DNA of 64,000 nucleotides from Muricea muricata (Eukaryota > Cnidaria > Anthozoa > Malacalcyonacea > Plexauridae): NCBI GenBank assembly GCA_963855995.1, contig OY979717.1, forward strand, positions 25,315,746 through 25,379,745, given 5' to 3'. Shown here in pieces: positions 36,463 through 47,689 of the stretch (its first letter is position 1; every line of letters starts with the position of its first letter). Both the position numbers and the translations under genes were made by a program. The notes beneath the pieces are model-generated. The model worked only from the letters and a program-made list of their open reading frames with translations. It made no database searches and was not told the DNA's origin.

Positions 36463-37683
36463 GCCTTAAAACATTAAAATGCGATGCGAAATAACGAGTG
36501 AGCTATAAAAATAGTTTCAAATCCCTATGTGTAGCGTACTATGGTCATTCCGAGATTTCACTTTACGAATCTTGTTATATATATATTGAGAAGGATGGAA
36601 AGTTTTGATTAGTTTTGCTTATGTTGACAAATTTCATGCACAAATTATTGTGAGAAAACCCCATGTAAAACGATCAGTTTTTACACTAGGTGTAAGATAA
36701 TACTTAAACTATATTTTTAACATAAAATTAGTACGAAAATAAAAGACTAACGCTGAGAAAATGTGGCAATGTTGAGTACAATATTGCCAGATGTTTTTTT
36801 GCACATTTTACTAAAGCCTCGTTCAAATTTTACTGGACCACAATTTTACCAGATTTTCATTTCAACCACCCCACCCCCTAATTTTTTGAGGAATCACTTA
36901 ATTTGTAGCTGCACATGCTATTTTATATTATCCAATCAAATGATGGTGACTAATTAACAATTAGTCACCAAGGGTGAGGTGATTCCAAGCCTATATTCAG
37001 TGAGCCAAAGGCAAAGTGAATTTAGGCTTGTGATCACCAAGCCTGCGGCGACTAATTGTTTTAATATAAATTTCTTGGTGTTTATAAATAATAATCAACC
37101 CAACTGTAAATATACACTTCAAACATATTGCTGTATAAAAAATCCAAAAAGCTATAGTATAGTTATTGGCCAGTGATTATCACTTCAGAGAAAGTGAATC
37201 TTGAGCAATTAGAATGCAGTGAATTGAATGGTCACCTGGAAATTTATACTAAATGTCATTAGGGAATTCTAGAAGTTAGGTGTGTATCCAATGTTTTTAA
37301 TGAATGCAACATCTTTAATGATTATTGCTGAAGTTTGCTGGCTATAAATTCCTTTCCTAACCATCATAGTACCAATTATACTAAAATAATTACCAAATCC
37401 TTGAATTTTGCAAAATTTTACCACAAAATTTTACTAAAAACTTTTTTACTAGATTTATGTTAAAATTGCCTGAGCCGTTTACATGGTGTTTTCTTAGAAT
37501 AATTTGTGTATGAAATTTGTAAATATATTCGAAACTAATCAAAGCATTCCATCTTTCCCAATATATATGACAAGATACGTGAAGTGAAATCTCAGCATGA
37601 CCAGAGCACACTACACATAAGGATTTCAAACTATTTTTATAGCTCATTCATTATTTTACATTACATTTTAATGTTTTAAGCTT
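36463..37683. mobile_element. Inverted-repeat element with ~230-280-bp arms
   Basis: 36463-36740 and the complement of about 37400-37683 align at roughly 80% (shared GAGCTATAAAAATAGTTT, TGATTAGTTT, CACAAATTATT). Arm ends read TTAAAACATTAAAATG. The interior contains a palindromic block at about 36945-37065 (CAAGCCT..CACCAAGGGTGAGG) that recurs in the tandem repeat near 39.6 kb. No coding. Confidence 0.6.
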
Positions 37684-39495
37684 GTTGTTGCCTTTAAACT
37701 GCTGTACTAGGCTTCCTATGGTTGCAGCAAAGAAATGTGCATGCATGAATACATGGACCATCAGTTAAAGAATACTAGAATCATTGAAAGCTATACAAGC
37801 AAACATACACAAAAGTTATAATTAAGACTGGAAAAAAAGAAAGCAATACTTTTGGCCCCACTTTTAGCCACACTTTATAGAGTAATTAAAACAAACTACA
37901 CATATTTGAAATAAGCATGTTTAACTTGGTTTCATTAGTTGTTTGAGCACAGATTCAAGTGATGGCAGCATTGATAGTGGGAATATACAGTAAATGGAGA
38001 TAATATCTGCAATATATCACTCAGACTATAAGAATCAAAACATTCAAACACTGCAATTCAGTAGTTTTATATGTGCAGTGCATGGGTGGTTAGTATTCTC
38101 CATATGTAGTGTGAAAGCCAAATCAGACACATATTTAACTTGTTTTGTCTGCAATGTTTTAGAATCTTGACGGACATGCAGCTAGAGTATATTTTTTATC
38201 CACTAATTGTCCACTGTAGACTAAACAAAAATCTCACAAGACTAGATTACTTTGAGTGTATACGAATGTATATAATCTGTCAAGATTACTCTTTTCATAT
38301 AGTAATCATTTGAGCCATGTTTTGAATTTAAGTGATGTAGTAAAGGCCAATAAGACATAGAGATTCTGTTTCTTTCATTGTGTTAATGATATTAATGAGG
38401 CTTTACATTCTCAGATACAGGTCAACTATTTAGCGCATAAGAAGCCTTGATCTTTAATCTTTGTAAAAACTGCAGTTTAGATAAAATCTATTGTTACTTT
38501 TTATGTTTGGTTGTAAGAAAACAAATAAAGTCTCATCAATAGAAAAAGCATAAAAATCCATCAAAGTTTATGTATGTTTCAGCTGTAATGATTAGGAATT
38601 AAACAGCTAGAGTTATCACTTGAGCTAGAAACATCGAAGTTTTTTCCCCTGCTCATGTCACATTATCCATGCATATGTTCATTTAGTGGAAAGTTGTTTT
38701 TTCTTCAGGCACACGAGATTTCCTGCAGATTTCTGAGTTATGCATCAAAACTACCACATAGGCACATCCCCATAGAATTTTCTGCTCCACATGCTTCTGC
38801 CAATACTATCACAAAGTTGTTAATTCATTACATGGCATTCGGCTTAATGGAACTGTAGTGTATATTAGTGTATATTAGTGTACTTTAACTATAATAACTC
38901 ATTTTGAAAATAATATTTGCTGGCTAGACTTTTATGATACACAAGTATCAAAAGCTATTAACCCATATTATACCATTAACCCATTAACTGCAGAGCTAGC
39001 TTAAAGCGGGGTTACAGTCCGTAATGTAAACAAACGCTTTGTTTACATTTTGAAATTCTATATTCGTAAAATATGACTTACTAAATGAATATCTGACACT
39101 TTTCTGGTTTGCTATGCTTATACATGAATGTAAACCAAAGTTTCAATTCAAAAAGAGTTCGAAAAATGTGAAATTTGGACAATGTTTATATTTGGTGGCC
39201 CAACTTTGTTATGAGCAGAACCGATGCGCAGAACGGACTGTAGCCCCTTTTTAACCGTTGCTGTGACATGTAAAATAAAGTTAAGTAAAATAAATAAATT
39301 GTTTTAATTAATAATTAGTCATGCGTGTGTTATTAATTTTTGTATTTTGTATTAATTTTTTTTATTATTTTTATTATTTTTAAAAGCTGTATGGTTTTAT
39401 TTGTGCTGCTGTTTGTCACATCATGCATTTTTCCGGATGTCTTACTTCTCATGCACAAATACATGTACAGATAAATACGTGCATATTTTTTTTTG
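37684..39495. other. Non-coding, AT-rich
   Basis: No gene is supported. Features are limited to a triple AGTGTATATT at about 38860 and the frame 38655-38858, which has no motif. Confidence 0.5.
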
Positions 39496-39499
39496 CATT

Positions 39500-39865
39500 G
39501 TAGAGCATCTCGTAAGTGCTCAATTTTGCTATTAATTTTATTCAAAGAAGCAATATCTAATAAAAACAGAAAAATTTAGGCTTGTGATCACCAAGCCTGC
39601 GGCAACTAATTGGTTTGATACAAATTTCTCGGTGTTCATAAATAATAATCAACCAAACTTTATAAAAATAAATACTATTTGTAGAGCATCTCGGAAGTGC
39701 TCAATTTTGTTTTAATTTTATTCAAAGAAGCAATATTTTATAAAAACAGAAAAATTTTGGCTTGTGATCACCAAGCCTGCGGCAACTAATTGTTTTGATA
39801 TAAATTTCTTGGTGTTTATAAATAATAATCAACCCAACTTTATAAAAATAAATATTCACTTCAAA
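39500..39865. repeat. Tandem repeat, 181-bp unit, two copies
   Basis: TAGAGCATCTCG starts at 39501 and again at 39682; the units align over their full length. Each contains GGCTTGTGATCACCAAGCCTG, a near-palindrome also present at 37023-37045. Confidence 0.85.
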
Positions 39866-40914
39866 CATATTGCTTGATGTTAGGAACAAAAGAAACTTGA
39901 TGTTATGTTCATTTTTACATAATTACAGTTTCATTTTTACTAATACCTGATGCCTGCATGAACAGGAAGCTGTACTATTTTCTTCCCCAATATCCGGGAA
40001 AGATCTTGCAATAGAGCTGCCTACTTTCTACTGCAGAAGTTCAATATTCACTTTCTGGCCAGTCAAATGCATTTTCTGGCCAATGAACTGGCTATTGACA
40101 ACAGTTTATTTGCCATATTGTGCTAAAGGCATAATGTTAATCGTTATTTGGCAGGCACTGTGCCCCCCCCCCCCCCTTCTCCGTCCTCCATGCACGAAAT
40201 AGTGTATAGGCTTGTAGTTGTGCAATGGTTAAACCAGTTGCTTTGCAGCTCATGGGTTGCAAGTTCGATGATCAATAGGGTCTCCTCAATGTTATCGAAC
40301 GCTTTCCTCGTCAAGTCAATGCTATGCCAAGAGTTTTCTCTAGGTATTCAGGTTTCCTTCCTCACGGAAAGTTGACAAGGTTAAATGATATATGTACACA
40401 GTAAATGGTATACTGTATACTGTTGTAGTGACCCTGTCCTAGCTTGTGGCGAAGTTAAATATTGAATATGCCCCCTCTACGAAACGTAATTTAGTAAATG
40501 TATAGTTTACATTTGCTTATCTTATATTATGACATTTCTTGTAGATCTGCATTGGATTTAAAGTTCCATGAAAGGTTATCCAGATTGTCAATGTTAAGGA
40601 AGTGGACTCAAAGAAAAAGACATAAAAGGTCTTTAAATTTTCATGTTCTATTTTGAATTGAAGTGATTTGAATATTTTTTGGGTGATGCTCCTGTCACAT
40701 GTGACATTGTTGTTTATTTTGGTGTTGCAAAAGCCATTGAAGATCAATAGAAATGCCATGTCACGTGTGTAGCCAGAGAATCATAAAGTCATGATTTACG
40801 CAATAAGTGGCTACGTTTATGTTTAAAGAAAAAAAACCCTTTCATCTATCACGAAAAATATGTCTCGAAAGACAATGTTCATAGAATTTTACTGTCAACG
40901 TTATTTCATAATTC
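39866..40914. other. Non-coding, with poly-C tract
   Basis: Contains a run of about 15 C at 40161. No ORF has support. Confidence 0.5.
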
Positions 40915-41180
40915 TACAACAATTAGATTTCAGAACCATCCTCAGAGATATGAAAAACTGGATTGATATTAAAAAGACACTGCAGAGAATAACGAAAATT
41001 CGTTGTCTCAAGCGGGATTGGAACTCGCATCTTCGGGTTACTAGACCGCCGCTCTGCCAATTGAGCTATCGAGCCAACTGGGATTGGTAGCGGGTCGTAT
41101 TTAATTTAAGTGCACGAAATATTTTCGTGACGACCTAACGCTTGTCTTTGAGGACGAGCATTGTTCAATTCAATTTCACA
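40915..41180 (-). mobile_element. tRNA-derived repeat (SINE-like), copy 1
   Basis: The tRNA-like block 41004-41075 (minus) has an A-box-like TAGCTCAATTGGCAGAGC and a B-box-like GAGTTCCAATC. It is followed by CAACGAAAATTCGTT and ACTGCAGTGTC. Flanking sequence ACCATCCTCAGAGAT...GAAAAACTGGAT recurs in copy 2. The B box is imperfect and the anticodon arm is irregular, so it is not a functional tRNA gene. Confidence 0.65.
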
Positions 41181-41188
41181 ACCATCCT

Positions 41189-41343
41189 CAGTGGCGTAGC
41201 CAGCGTTGATAATTGGAGGGGCGAATATTCATGTATCATGTTTTGCATCATTAATTTCATTTGAAATCGATTGTTTTTAAGGTTTGTGAACACAAATATA
41301 TGAATATTCGCCCCTCCAATTATCGAAGCTGGCTACGCCACTG
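41189..41343. mobile_element. hAT MITE with ACCATCCT TSD
   Basis: 155 bp, ends CAGTGGCGTAGCCAGC and its complement, flanked by ACCATCCT on both sides (41181-41188, 41344-41351). CAGTGGCGTAGCC is a classic hAT terminus and 8 bp is the hAT TSD length. Confidence 0.93.
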
Positions 41344-41379
41344 ACCATCCTCAAAGATGAAAAACTAGATTTATCTTAA

Positions 41380-42039
41380 GGTGGCTCGATACAGTTTTCA
41401 AAAAATTAAGCTACAGTTGACTTTACACTTTTAATTTTCACGCTATTTTAACATATTTTTTTTCAAGTTATGGCGTTTTTGATGGCCAATGCCCCATTGC
41501 TATGGTAACACTTGCGTATAGAATTTACTCAGAAACGATGTATTTTCCTAAGCAAGTCTGAAAGAAGCACGGTGACCCCCAATTTTTTTCTTCGCATCAT
41601 GTTACAAACACCATACACTAACACTGTGCATAATTTAAAAAATTCTGTAACGCCAATTTTTTTTAAACTACGAAAATACTGTTTTCTTGAAAAACATTTT
41701 TTTCAGTATTACAGAAATTTTTTATTTTTTGTATAATGCCAGACTTTTGTGGTACGATACTGCATACAAAATTTGAAGACAGCTCACCGTGCAAAATAAG
41801 GAGATATAACACATTCAGTTTCAAAAATTGAATTTTTTAAAGACGTCGGCAATTAGAAAATCTGCATTCAGTTTGCATTTTTTACGCGCGAAATGGCGTC
41901 AGCATCTCACATGACATGCAATATTCGGTGTTTTACGTTTCTATTTGTTGTAAACGTGATATATAAGAAAATTTGTGTGAATAACATTAAATTTGGTGCA
42001 TGCCGTCTCTATTTGTCAGCATTACTATATCGAGCCACT
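41380..42039. mobile_element. TTAA-type MITE with GGTGGCTCGATA ends
   Basis: 660 bp between two TTAA copies (41376-41379, 42040-42043). The ends GGTGGCTCGATACAG and AGTGGCTCGATATAG form short inverted repeats. TTAA duplication points to the piggyBac or Kolobok superfamily. A related end (GGTGGCTTCCTACGG) occurs at 46984. Confidence 0.8.
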
Positions 42040-42240
42040 TTAATCTGTCACTGCAGAGAACAACGAAAAATTCGTTTTCTCGTGCTAACTGGGATTGGTA
42101 GCGAGTCTTCTCCAATTTGAGTGCCCAGTTAGCTCGATAGCTCAATTGGTAGAGCGGCGGTCTAGAAACCCCCGAAGATGCCCGAGTTCGAATCGTGCTC
42201 GAGACAACGAATTTTTCGTTGTTCTCTGCAGTGTCAGATT

Positions 42241-42907
42241 ATTCTAATTTAGTTCTACAACAACTAGGACAGGATAGTATTTGAAATGGTAGTTTTTTTC
42301 TAAACTAATGTATTCATCATTTTGTGCGACCACTTATTATGCAGTCTCATTTAGTCCGTGACCCTAAAGGACGCGCAGAAAATGACTCCGCCGGCCATGG
42401 TTCAGGCACTAATTTTTCTTTCCATGAATGTATAGATTTTTACATGTTGAATACGAATTCACTTGTTGGCACTTTCAGAACCCTGCAGTTTTTTTTGTAA
42501 TTTACGGTCAAGCATCAATATTTTTCATGGATCCGCAACTGGTTGCTTAGTTTTTGAGTAATAGTTAACTCGTTAAAGGAGCTGATCTTTATAGGGATTT
42601 ACATGCAATCGTGCAATGAACATTCCTTTTTCTTATGCTCAGTATGGTTTACAAGTGTGCACATGTGACCTAAGTTCTGTATCGTGATTTATTTATAAAA
42701 TAATAGAAACTCTGAATAATTTCGCTGTTAATTAATATCAACGTTTCGTCTTATACAGTCGTTGCTACTGTAATGACTCCGAAATCTATAAACACATTAA
42801 TTGTAATGATTTAGCTTTAACTCAAATTTCCTTTAAGTTTGCCTTTCAACGAACCATCCCTACTAACGGAAACTCTAATAGAAAACGCGGTAATTATTGA
42901 CAAATCC
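42241..42907. other. Non-coding, probably outer part of BEL 1 3' LTR in its distal portion
   Basis: No gene. Sequence near 42740-42905 may be the remainder of the LTR that starts at 43141, but it no longer aligns clearly with the partner LTR. Confidence 0.35.
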
Positions 42908-43141
42908 TAAACTTACGTGTGTCTTTCTGTTTAATCGTTTACCAAACCATATTGCTTTACCTTTTAGTAACCATTAACCGTATACCAAAACTATATTGCT
43001 TTTCTTTTACCTATAACCTTGTCTGCCTTCTTAATATATTAAAACCGTGTTCTTATACTCTTGCCTTATAATTTATGCACAAAATTAATTGCCTTTACAC
43101 TTGAATAAAATGGAAATAATAAAATGTAAAGTTCCTTTACA
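42908..43141 (-). repeat. BEL 1 LTR, 3' copy (diverged)
   Basis: Minus-strand sequence from 43141 begins TGTAAAGG and aligns over about 230 bp with 49565-49796 at roughly 85-90%. Its position after the integrase of the minus-strand BEL element makes it the 3' LTR. Confidence 0.7.
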
Positions 43142-43548
43142 TACCCGACCTTTGAACTAGGGACGTAGTTTAACATATATTATCAAATCTATTTAATAAC
43201 GACGAATAGCTGCTTTCTTCAGACAATTAAAGTACCACTGGGATGAAAATTGATGCCCACCAAATACCATGTTCTTTTTACCATGGTTCTATCACTGTCT
43301 CGAGAACCATTGTGCAAAATTGTAAGTCAGACTGACTGATAGCTGCGGCGCTACGGACGTTTAAAGTTGCTAAAATCACTGTCCCCCATTAAAATGCGCC
43401 ATCTTAAATTTCTCAGCTAGAGACGCCGTGTGACGTCATAGTCTCAACACAAAAACACAGTACAACAATATTATAGTAAACCATCGTCGAACGAACGAAT
43501 GATACAGAAGTTAAAACGTCAAATTCATCGCAATCTAGTAGCAATTCA

Positions 43549-43737
43549 ATGTCCTCATCGGACAGCGATTGCTCTGAGGAATCTTCCTGTTATTTAACGG
43601 CAAACTCTGGCGATTCTGAGCCAGAATTTTCCCCATTTGACGATACAATTGAGCCGCTTGCTTCGGCCGAAGAAATCGCGCAGTATGAAGACAGTATAGC
43701 TCGTGAAGAAGAGCTTGAAAATACTTTGCAAGGCTTA
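43549..43737 (+). CDS. Acidic ORF in the TTAA element
   Basis: MSSSDSDCSEESSC...EPEFSPFDDTIEPLASAEEIAQYEDSIAREEELE. This Ser/Glu-rich N-terminus with EPLA..EE..QYE resembles the start of a protein family often seen in cnidarian genomes beside a P2X7-receptor-like zinc domain. The zinc part is not present here, and the frame becomes hydrophobic after about 43737. It is a first exon or a truncated gene. Confidence 0.4.
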
Positions 43738-43837
43738 TTCATTGAACATTCATTTTGTATTTCTTTCAGAATCTATTTGTTATTAAGTTTAATACGGCTC
43801 AGCGCGAATAAAGTATTGATTTCGCACCAAATTTAAA

Positions 43838-44175
43838 TCAATGACATTGAACAAATGGGCTAACCTTGCCGTGCTCGCGTGACGATAAATTCGCTGGACC
43901 TTTTTTCCAAATGGTTGGTACAGCTGCAGTTTTAATCCGTCGCACAGAACCGCTAATGTGAACTGATCGCTCGAAACACTCGCTTGCGAAATGTTCTGAA
44001 CAAATCATGAAACGCAATTCTGCGGGACCCGGGTTAAAATTGGTGCTCTTTGTTTTTACAAATTTTACCCATATTCTTCGTAAAGATTTGTTTGTTGGGT
44101 TTTGTGTAATGATATGCCTGTTGTGTGGTCGGATGCATTGCTGCAGTCTTGAACAACACAACGAGACGAAGGCAT
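43838..44175 (-). pseudogene. THAP domain with one frameshift
   Basis: Start ATG at 44175: MPSSRCVVQDCSN gives the first two zinc cysteines. The frame then shifts by one base after HKT (near 44095) and continues TNKSLRRIWVKFVKT...ICSEHFASECF and AVPTIW. All four C2CH ligands and the terminal AVPTIW box are present. THAP domains are DNA-binding modules of P and Kolobok transposases. A plausible donor (AAG/GTTAGC) follows at 43866. Confidence 0.8.
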
Positions 44176-44429
44176 TGTCGAAAAAGAAATAGTTCTATAC
44201 CAGAAACAACTTTGTTTATACTACGGTATTAGCATTAGCGCGTCGCGTATTGAGACTATGACGTCACGAAAGCCAATATACTTGAACTCTACAATATGGC
44301 GGACTTTAATGGCGGCTACAAAATTAGCGTTTTCATTTCCACATTATGACGTGGGAATCAAAGATAATGACCTAATATTTTGCAAGGTAAAATTTTCATC
44401 TCAGTGGTACTTTAACCAAGCGTTTTTTA

Positions 44430-45850
44430 GTATTTAAATTTCTTGTGCGTCCTTGTTTTCCAGTAGAATAACCAGCTTCTTGATTAGACGACGCAGTTCA
44501 GCAGTCGAAGTCTTTAAGATTACACTTCTGACATAACCCTTTGAATCTGGTTTCGTTTCTATGACACGACCCATCAACCAGTGATTCGTGCCAATGTGTC
44601 ATTTTTAATCAGAACTATGTCACCCACGGTCATATTTCGTTTGGACTTTGTCCATTTTTGTCGGGTTTGAAGAGATATCAAATATTCTTTCTTCCATCGT
44701 GACCAAAAAAGATTCGCTAAATACTGCACACGACGCCACCGTCTACGAAGATAAAGATCCGCTCGTTCAAGTACTCCAGGTGTAGGAAGGATAATTTGGC
44801 CTTTCATGGTCAGTATGTTGCTTGGGGAAATAGGATTTACGTCGTCAGGATCGGCATATGGAAATTTCAGGGGTCTAGAATTGACAATTACATCAACTTC
44901 GCATAACACAGTTCGAAACGATTCGTTGTCAAGTTGCTCTCTGTTTTCATGAAGAATTCCCGCTAAGGTCTTGCAAACACTTCTAATTTGCCGCTCCCAG
45001 ACTCCGCCCATGTGGTGGCTCGATGCTGGTGGGTTAAAAATTCATTCAATGCCCAAAGTATTCATCTTATGATAAATGACAGAGTGATCCATTCCATTAA
45101 TCGCTTTCTCCAGCTCAGACTTCGCCCCAATAAAATTTGTGCCTTTATCACATCTGATCTGTCGTACTGGTCCACGTCGTGCCACAAACCGTCGTAAAGC
45201 CTGTATGTAGGAATGAGTCCGTGTTCAAGGAATTGGAGACTTCCAATTGGATAGCTGTACTCACTAGGCAAGTGCACAGGGCGGCTCCATACCGCTTCAA
45301 TACAGACCGTCTTTCTTTGATATAGAAAGGACTAAAGTAATCTACACCGACGTATGTGAATGGTGGAGCAGGATTAACTCGGTCTTTTGGGAGATCAGCC
45401 ATTCTTTGCTTAGCAGGCACTGCTCGAAAACGTCGACAAAATACGCAATTCTGAAGACGATGACGAACCGCGGCCTTGGCGCCAATTACGCAATAATTCT
45501 CTCCCAGGGCCACCAGAATCGTTTATGAATATCGCGAATTATAAGAGTTGTGATGTGATTCCCTCGAGGCAAAATACATTGATTTTTGCTGATTCCGACA
45601 TATCTGCATTGGACAAATGACCTCCCACGCGCAAAATTCCTTGCGAGAGAACGGGGCTCAGTTTATAGATAGAATTTGACTTTTTAATTTCTGTTTTCCG
45701 TTGCCTTTGCTTCTTTCTTTCTGTACCAATGGTGTTTGTGATAACACTAATCTCTTTTCCATATACTTGGGTTTGCAAACATGTAAGAACAGCTTTTTCT
45801 GCCCTCTGTAACTCCTGTATGGTGACCGGTGCTGTTATCAACAAAGGTTT
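44430..45850 (-). pseudogene. BEL 1 integrase
   Basis: Minus-strand pieces 45844-45539, 45513-45148, 45277-45062 and 45011-44430 give the zinc-binding region (VRHRLQNCVFCRRF), the integrase core (FTYVGVDYFSPF) and GGVWERQIRSVCKTLAGIL with the catalytic Glu region (W-E). VNSRPL and the C-terminal WTKSKRNMTVGDIVLIKND...WLMGRVIETKPDSKG follow. Frameshifts separate the pieces. RT and RNase H of this copy are missing. Confidence 0.85.
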
Positions 45851-45859
45851 CGCCTTTAA

Positions 45860-46080
45860 ATTTCCTGCTTTCCTTTCTTTGTGTTTCTTATAATGATAAA
45901 ATATTACTCGGGACTCTTACTCAAAGGTTTTCATTAAACTTTTTATTTTTGCGACGTTTCGGACAGTTTTACTATCCGTTTTCAAGCTTTTTAATTATTT
46001 AAGGTTACAAAAATCACAACTATGTATAACTACGAAACTGTGATTTTTGCAAGATAGCCACTTACTCTAGATGATTCCAT
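45860..46080 (-). mobile_element. PLE tail fragment with degenerate ribozyme-like motif
   Basis: Minus strand: TTGAAAACGGATAG...TCCGAAACGTCGCAAAAATAAAAAG. The stem CGGA/TCCG followed by GAAACGTC is the 3' half of a PLE hammerhead, but the CTGATGA half reads TTGAAAA. It is probably a 3' end of a different PLE lineage with a lost catalytic core. Confidence 0.45.
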
Positions 46081-46084
46081 TTAA

Positions 46085-46223
46085 GGCCGTTTTCCACTTC
46101 TACCGTATCATAGCGAAACGTAACGTATTTCATTGTTTCGCGAACACTCAGGCACAACTAATGATATGCATGCAATAGAATACGCTACGTTTCGCTACGG
46201 TACGGTTTAAGTGGAAAACGGGC
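46085..46223. mobile_element. TTAA-type MITE with GGCCGTTTTCCACTT ends
   Basis: 139 bp with TTAA on both sides (46081-46084, 46224-46227). The inverted ends GGCCGTTTTCCACTT/GCCCGTTTTCCACTT also contain mirrored TAGCGAAACG segments. Confidence 0.85.
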
Positions 46224-46231
46224 TTAAGACA

Positions 46232-46981
46232 CGATCTCAGGTGTAGGGATTTTATCATGGTCAACAGGAATAAACCCTCTTGTGAACACATTGATTTCAA
46301 TAGGATTATCGTCACTCAAGTCGGTGACGACGTGATTCGCAAGGACATTACTGCTAATGTAGCTCCGACCAAGCATCGTGCCTTTCACGCCCAATTAATT
46401 TTGCAAATTCTCTGTTATGAATGATCTTCCGCGACCGTTGTCGTAAAAGGCATACGTTGTAACTGATTTGCTGCTGCCTTTTTCCTTATTCTCACAGGAA
46501 GGATTGTGTGATAAATAATCGGCTCGCCTACACCAACTCCAGGTTCTCTTCCTTTCCTTCAGAAGTGACTTTCATTCCTCCATAGATTTCTTAATGAAGT
46601 CACCGCAATCGTCCAGCTGGTGAGATTTATTACAGCAAGGACAGAGTCCCTCCCCTTTGTCAGCGTTCTTTACTGTTCGTTCGGGAGTAACTCGTTCTAC
46701 TGGCATTCCAACTTTCGTCGCAAAGCTGAAGCTATTTTCACTAGCAGATAATTTCATTCTATCCTTATTTTTCACGCTTTTTAAGCGATCGCTCGTCTTT
46801 CGCTTTGTTGACAGGAATATTCTCCTCGTGTTTTAGCAGTTCTCCGTACACCTTTTCTTTGGCCTCAGCCTTCGCAATCTCTGTATCTACAATCGTCCAC
46901 AAAATATTTGAGACAAACTCCTTCCCCCAATTTCAATGTTGTTTTCTGCCATAAAATGTTGCATATCAAAGTAACACGTTA
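46232..46981 (-). pseudogene. BEL 1 gag zinc knuckle and protease remnant
   Basis: Minus strand: IVDTEIAKAEAKEKV, then CPCCNKSHQLDDCGDFI (46680-46580), the gag knuckle. It is followed by SVTTYAFYDNGRGRSFITENL and TMLGRSYISSNVLANHV, typical of BEL gag-protease linkers. Stops and frameshifts are present. Confidence 0.75.
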
Positions 46982-47680
46982 AGGTGGCTTCCTACGGTTT
47001 TAGTTAAAAAGTGCATTGTAGCCGTTAAGACCGTCTCATTTCCACATCTTTCATTATAAAACTATGAAATTCAGTACAAGTGTTATAGCAATCTTGCTGA
47101 AGATTTTAAAGTGGTGATTTTGCGCTAGAAGATTGTTGCCATGGCAACAAATGGATTAGAACATGGCTTGCGTTTCGTCTTCTTTCCGCAATTTTTGAGA
47201 TTTCCTTCGGGGAAATATTTTTTAATTGAACGTGTTGTATGGTACTGACGTATGGGTTTCACTTACACACTTTAAAAAATTCTATCAATAGGTTTTTTTG
47301 TTATCCTACAAAATGTCAAAAATCAATATAAAAAAAATCCCTTTGATAAAATTTTTCGAAAAAATGACATTTCAAGCACTTGAGCGATGGTTATTGATGA
47401 GCAAAATTTTAAAAAAATTCACCGAAGGAAACGGGCAAAATTTACAGTTTATTTTCATTATATTTTTTTGCTTTGACGTCATAAAATTTTTGAAACCAGT
47501 TTTTCACACGTGGAGTCCGGCACATTTCGTGGACAACAACCAGAACAGCGAGAAATGCTGTTCTGCCGAGAAAATTATTAGGTTGGGAAGATTGAAGGTT
47601 GCTTGCCTAAAATAGTTTTGCAACCCTACGAGGCTTTGCTTGTATAACTGTGTTCAACCTTAAATTTTAGGCCAAAAAAT
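46982..47680. mobile_element. One-ended relative of the TTAA MITE
   Basis: Begins TTAAGGTGGCTTCCTACGGTTTTA, matching the left end of 41380-42039 (TTAAGGTGGCTCGATACAGTTTT). A matching right end is not found, so the element is truncated. A frame at 47298-47615 has no motif. Confidence 0.5.
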
Positions 47681-47689
47681 TGAATAAAA

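Larger units (their letters stand above)
41160..42240 (+). mobile_element. tRNA-derived repeat, copy 2, split by two MITEs
   Basis: The repeat starts near CAATTTCACAACCATCCT and is broken by the hAT MITE 41189-41343. It continues with CAAAGATGAAAAACTAG, is broken at TTAA by 41380-42039, and resumes with CTGTCACTGCAGAG...AACGAAAAATTCGTT. The tRNA-like block is at 42131-42206 (TAGCTCAATTGGTAGAGC, GAGTTCGAATC). Inverted CACTGCAGAGAACAACG blocks lie on either side of it. Confidence 0.65.
43231..44411. mobile_element. TTAA transposon with THAP and acidic ORFs (Kolobok-like)
   Basis: Ends AGTACCACTGGGATGAAAATT and its complement (one mismatch) are flanked by TTAA (43227-43230, 44412-44415). The 1,181-bp interior has two divergent coding pieces: a THAP domain on the minus strand and an acidic ORF on the plus strand. 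TTAA target sites plus THAP are the hallmarks of Kolobok elements. The body of the transposase is absent, so this is an internal-deletion derivative inserted in BEL 1. Confidence 0.75.

Noticed and set aside
41004-42206. Two functional tRNA genes
   Set aside because: A-box and B-box-like sequences exist, but the anticodon arm is irregular, the two copies differ in it, and both lie inside a dispersed repeat. tRNA-derived repeat is the better reading.
42765-42790. Similarity of 17095-17115 (minus strand) and 42770-42790 as shared LTR ends
   Set aside because: Only about a dozen bases match (GACTCCGAAA) with no extension; treated as chance.
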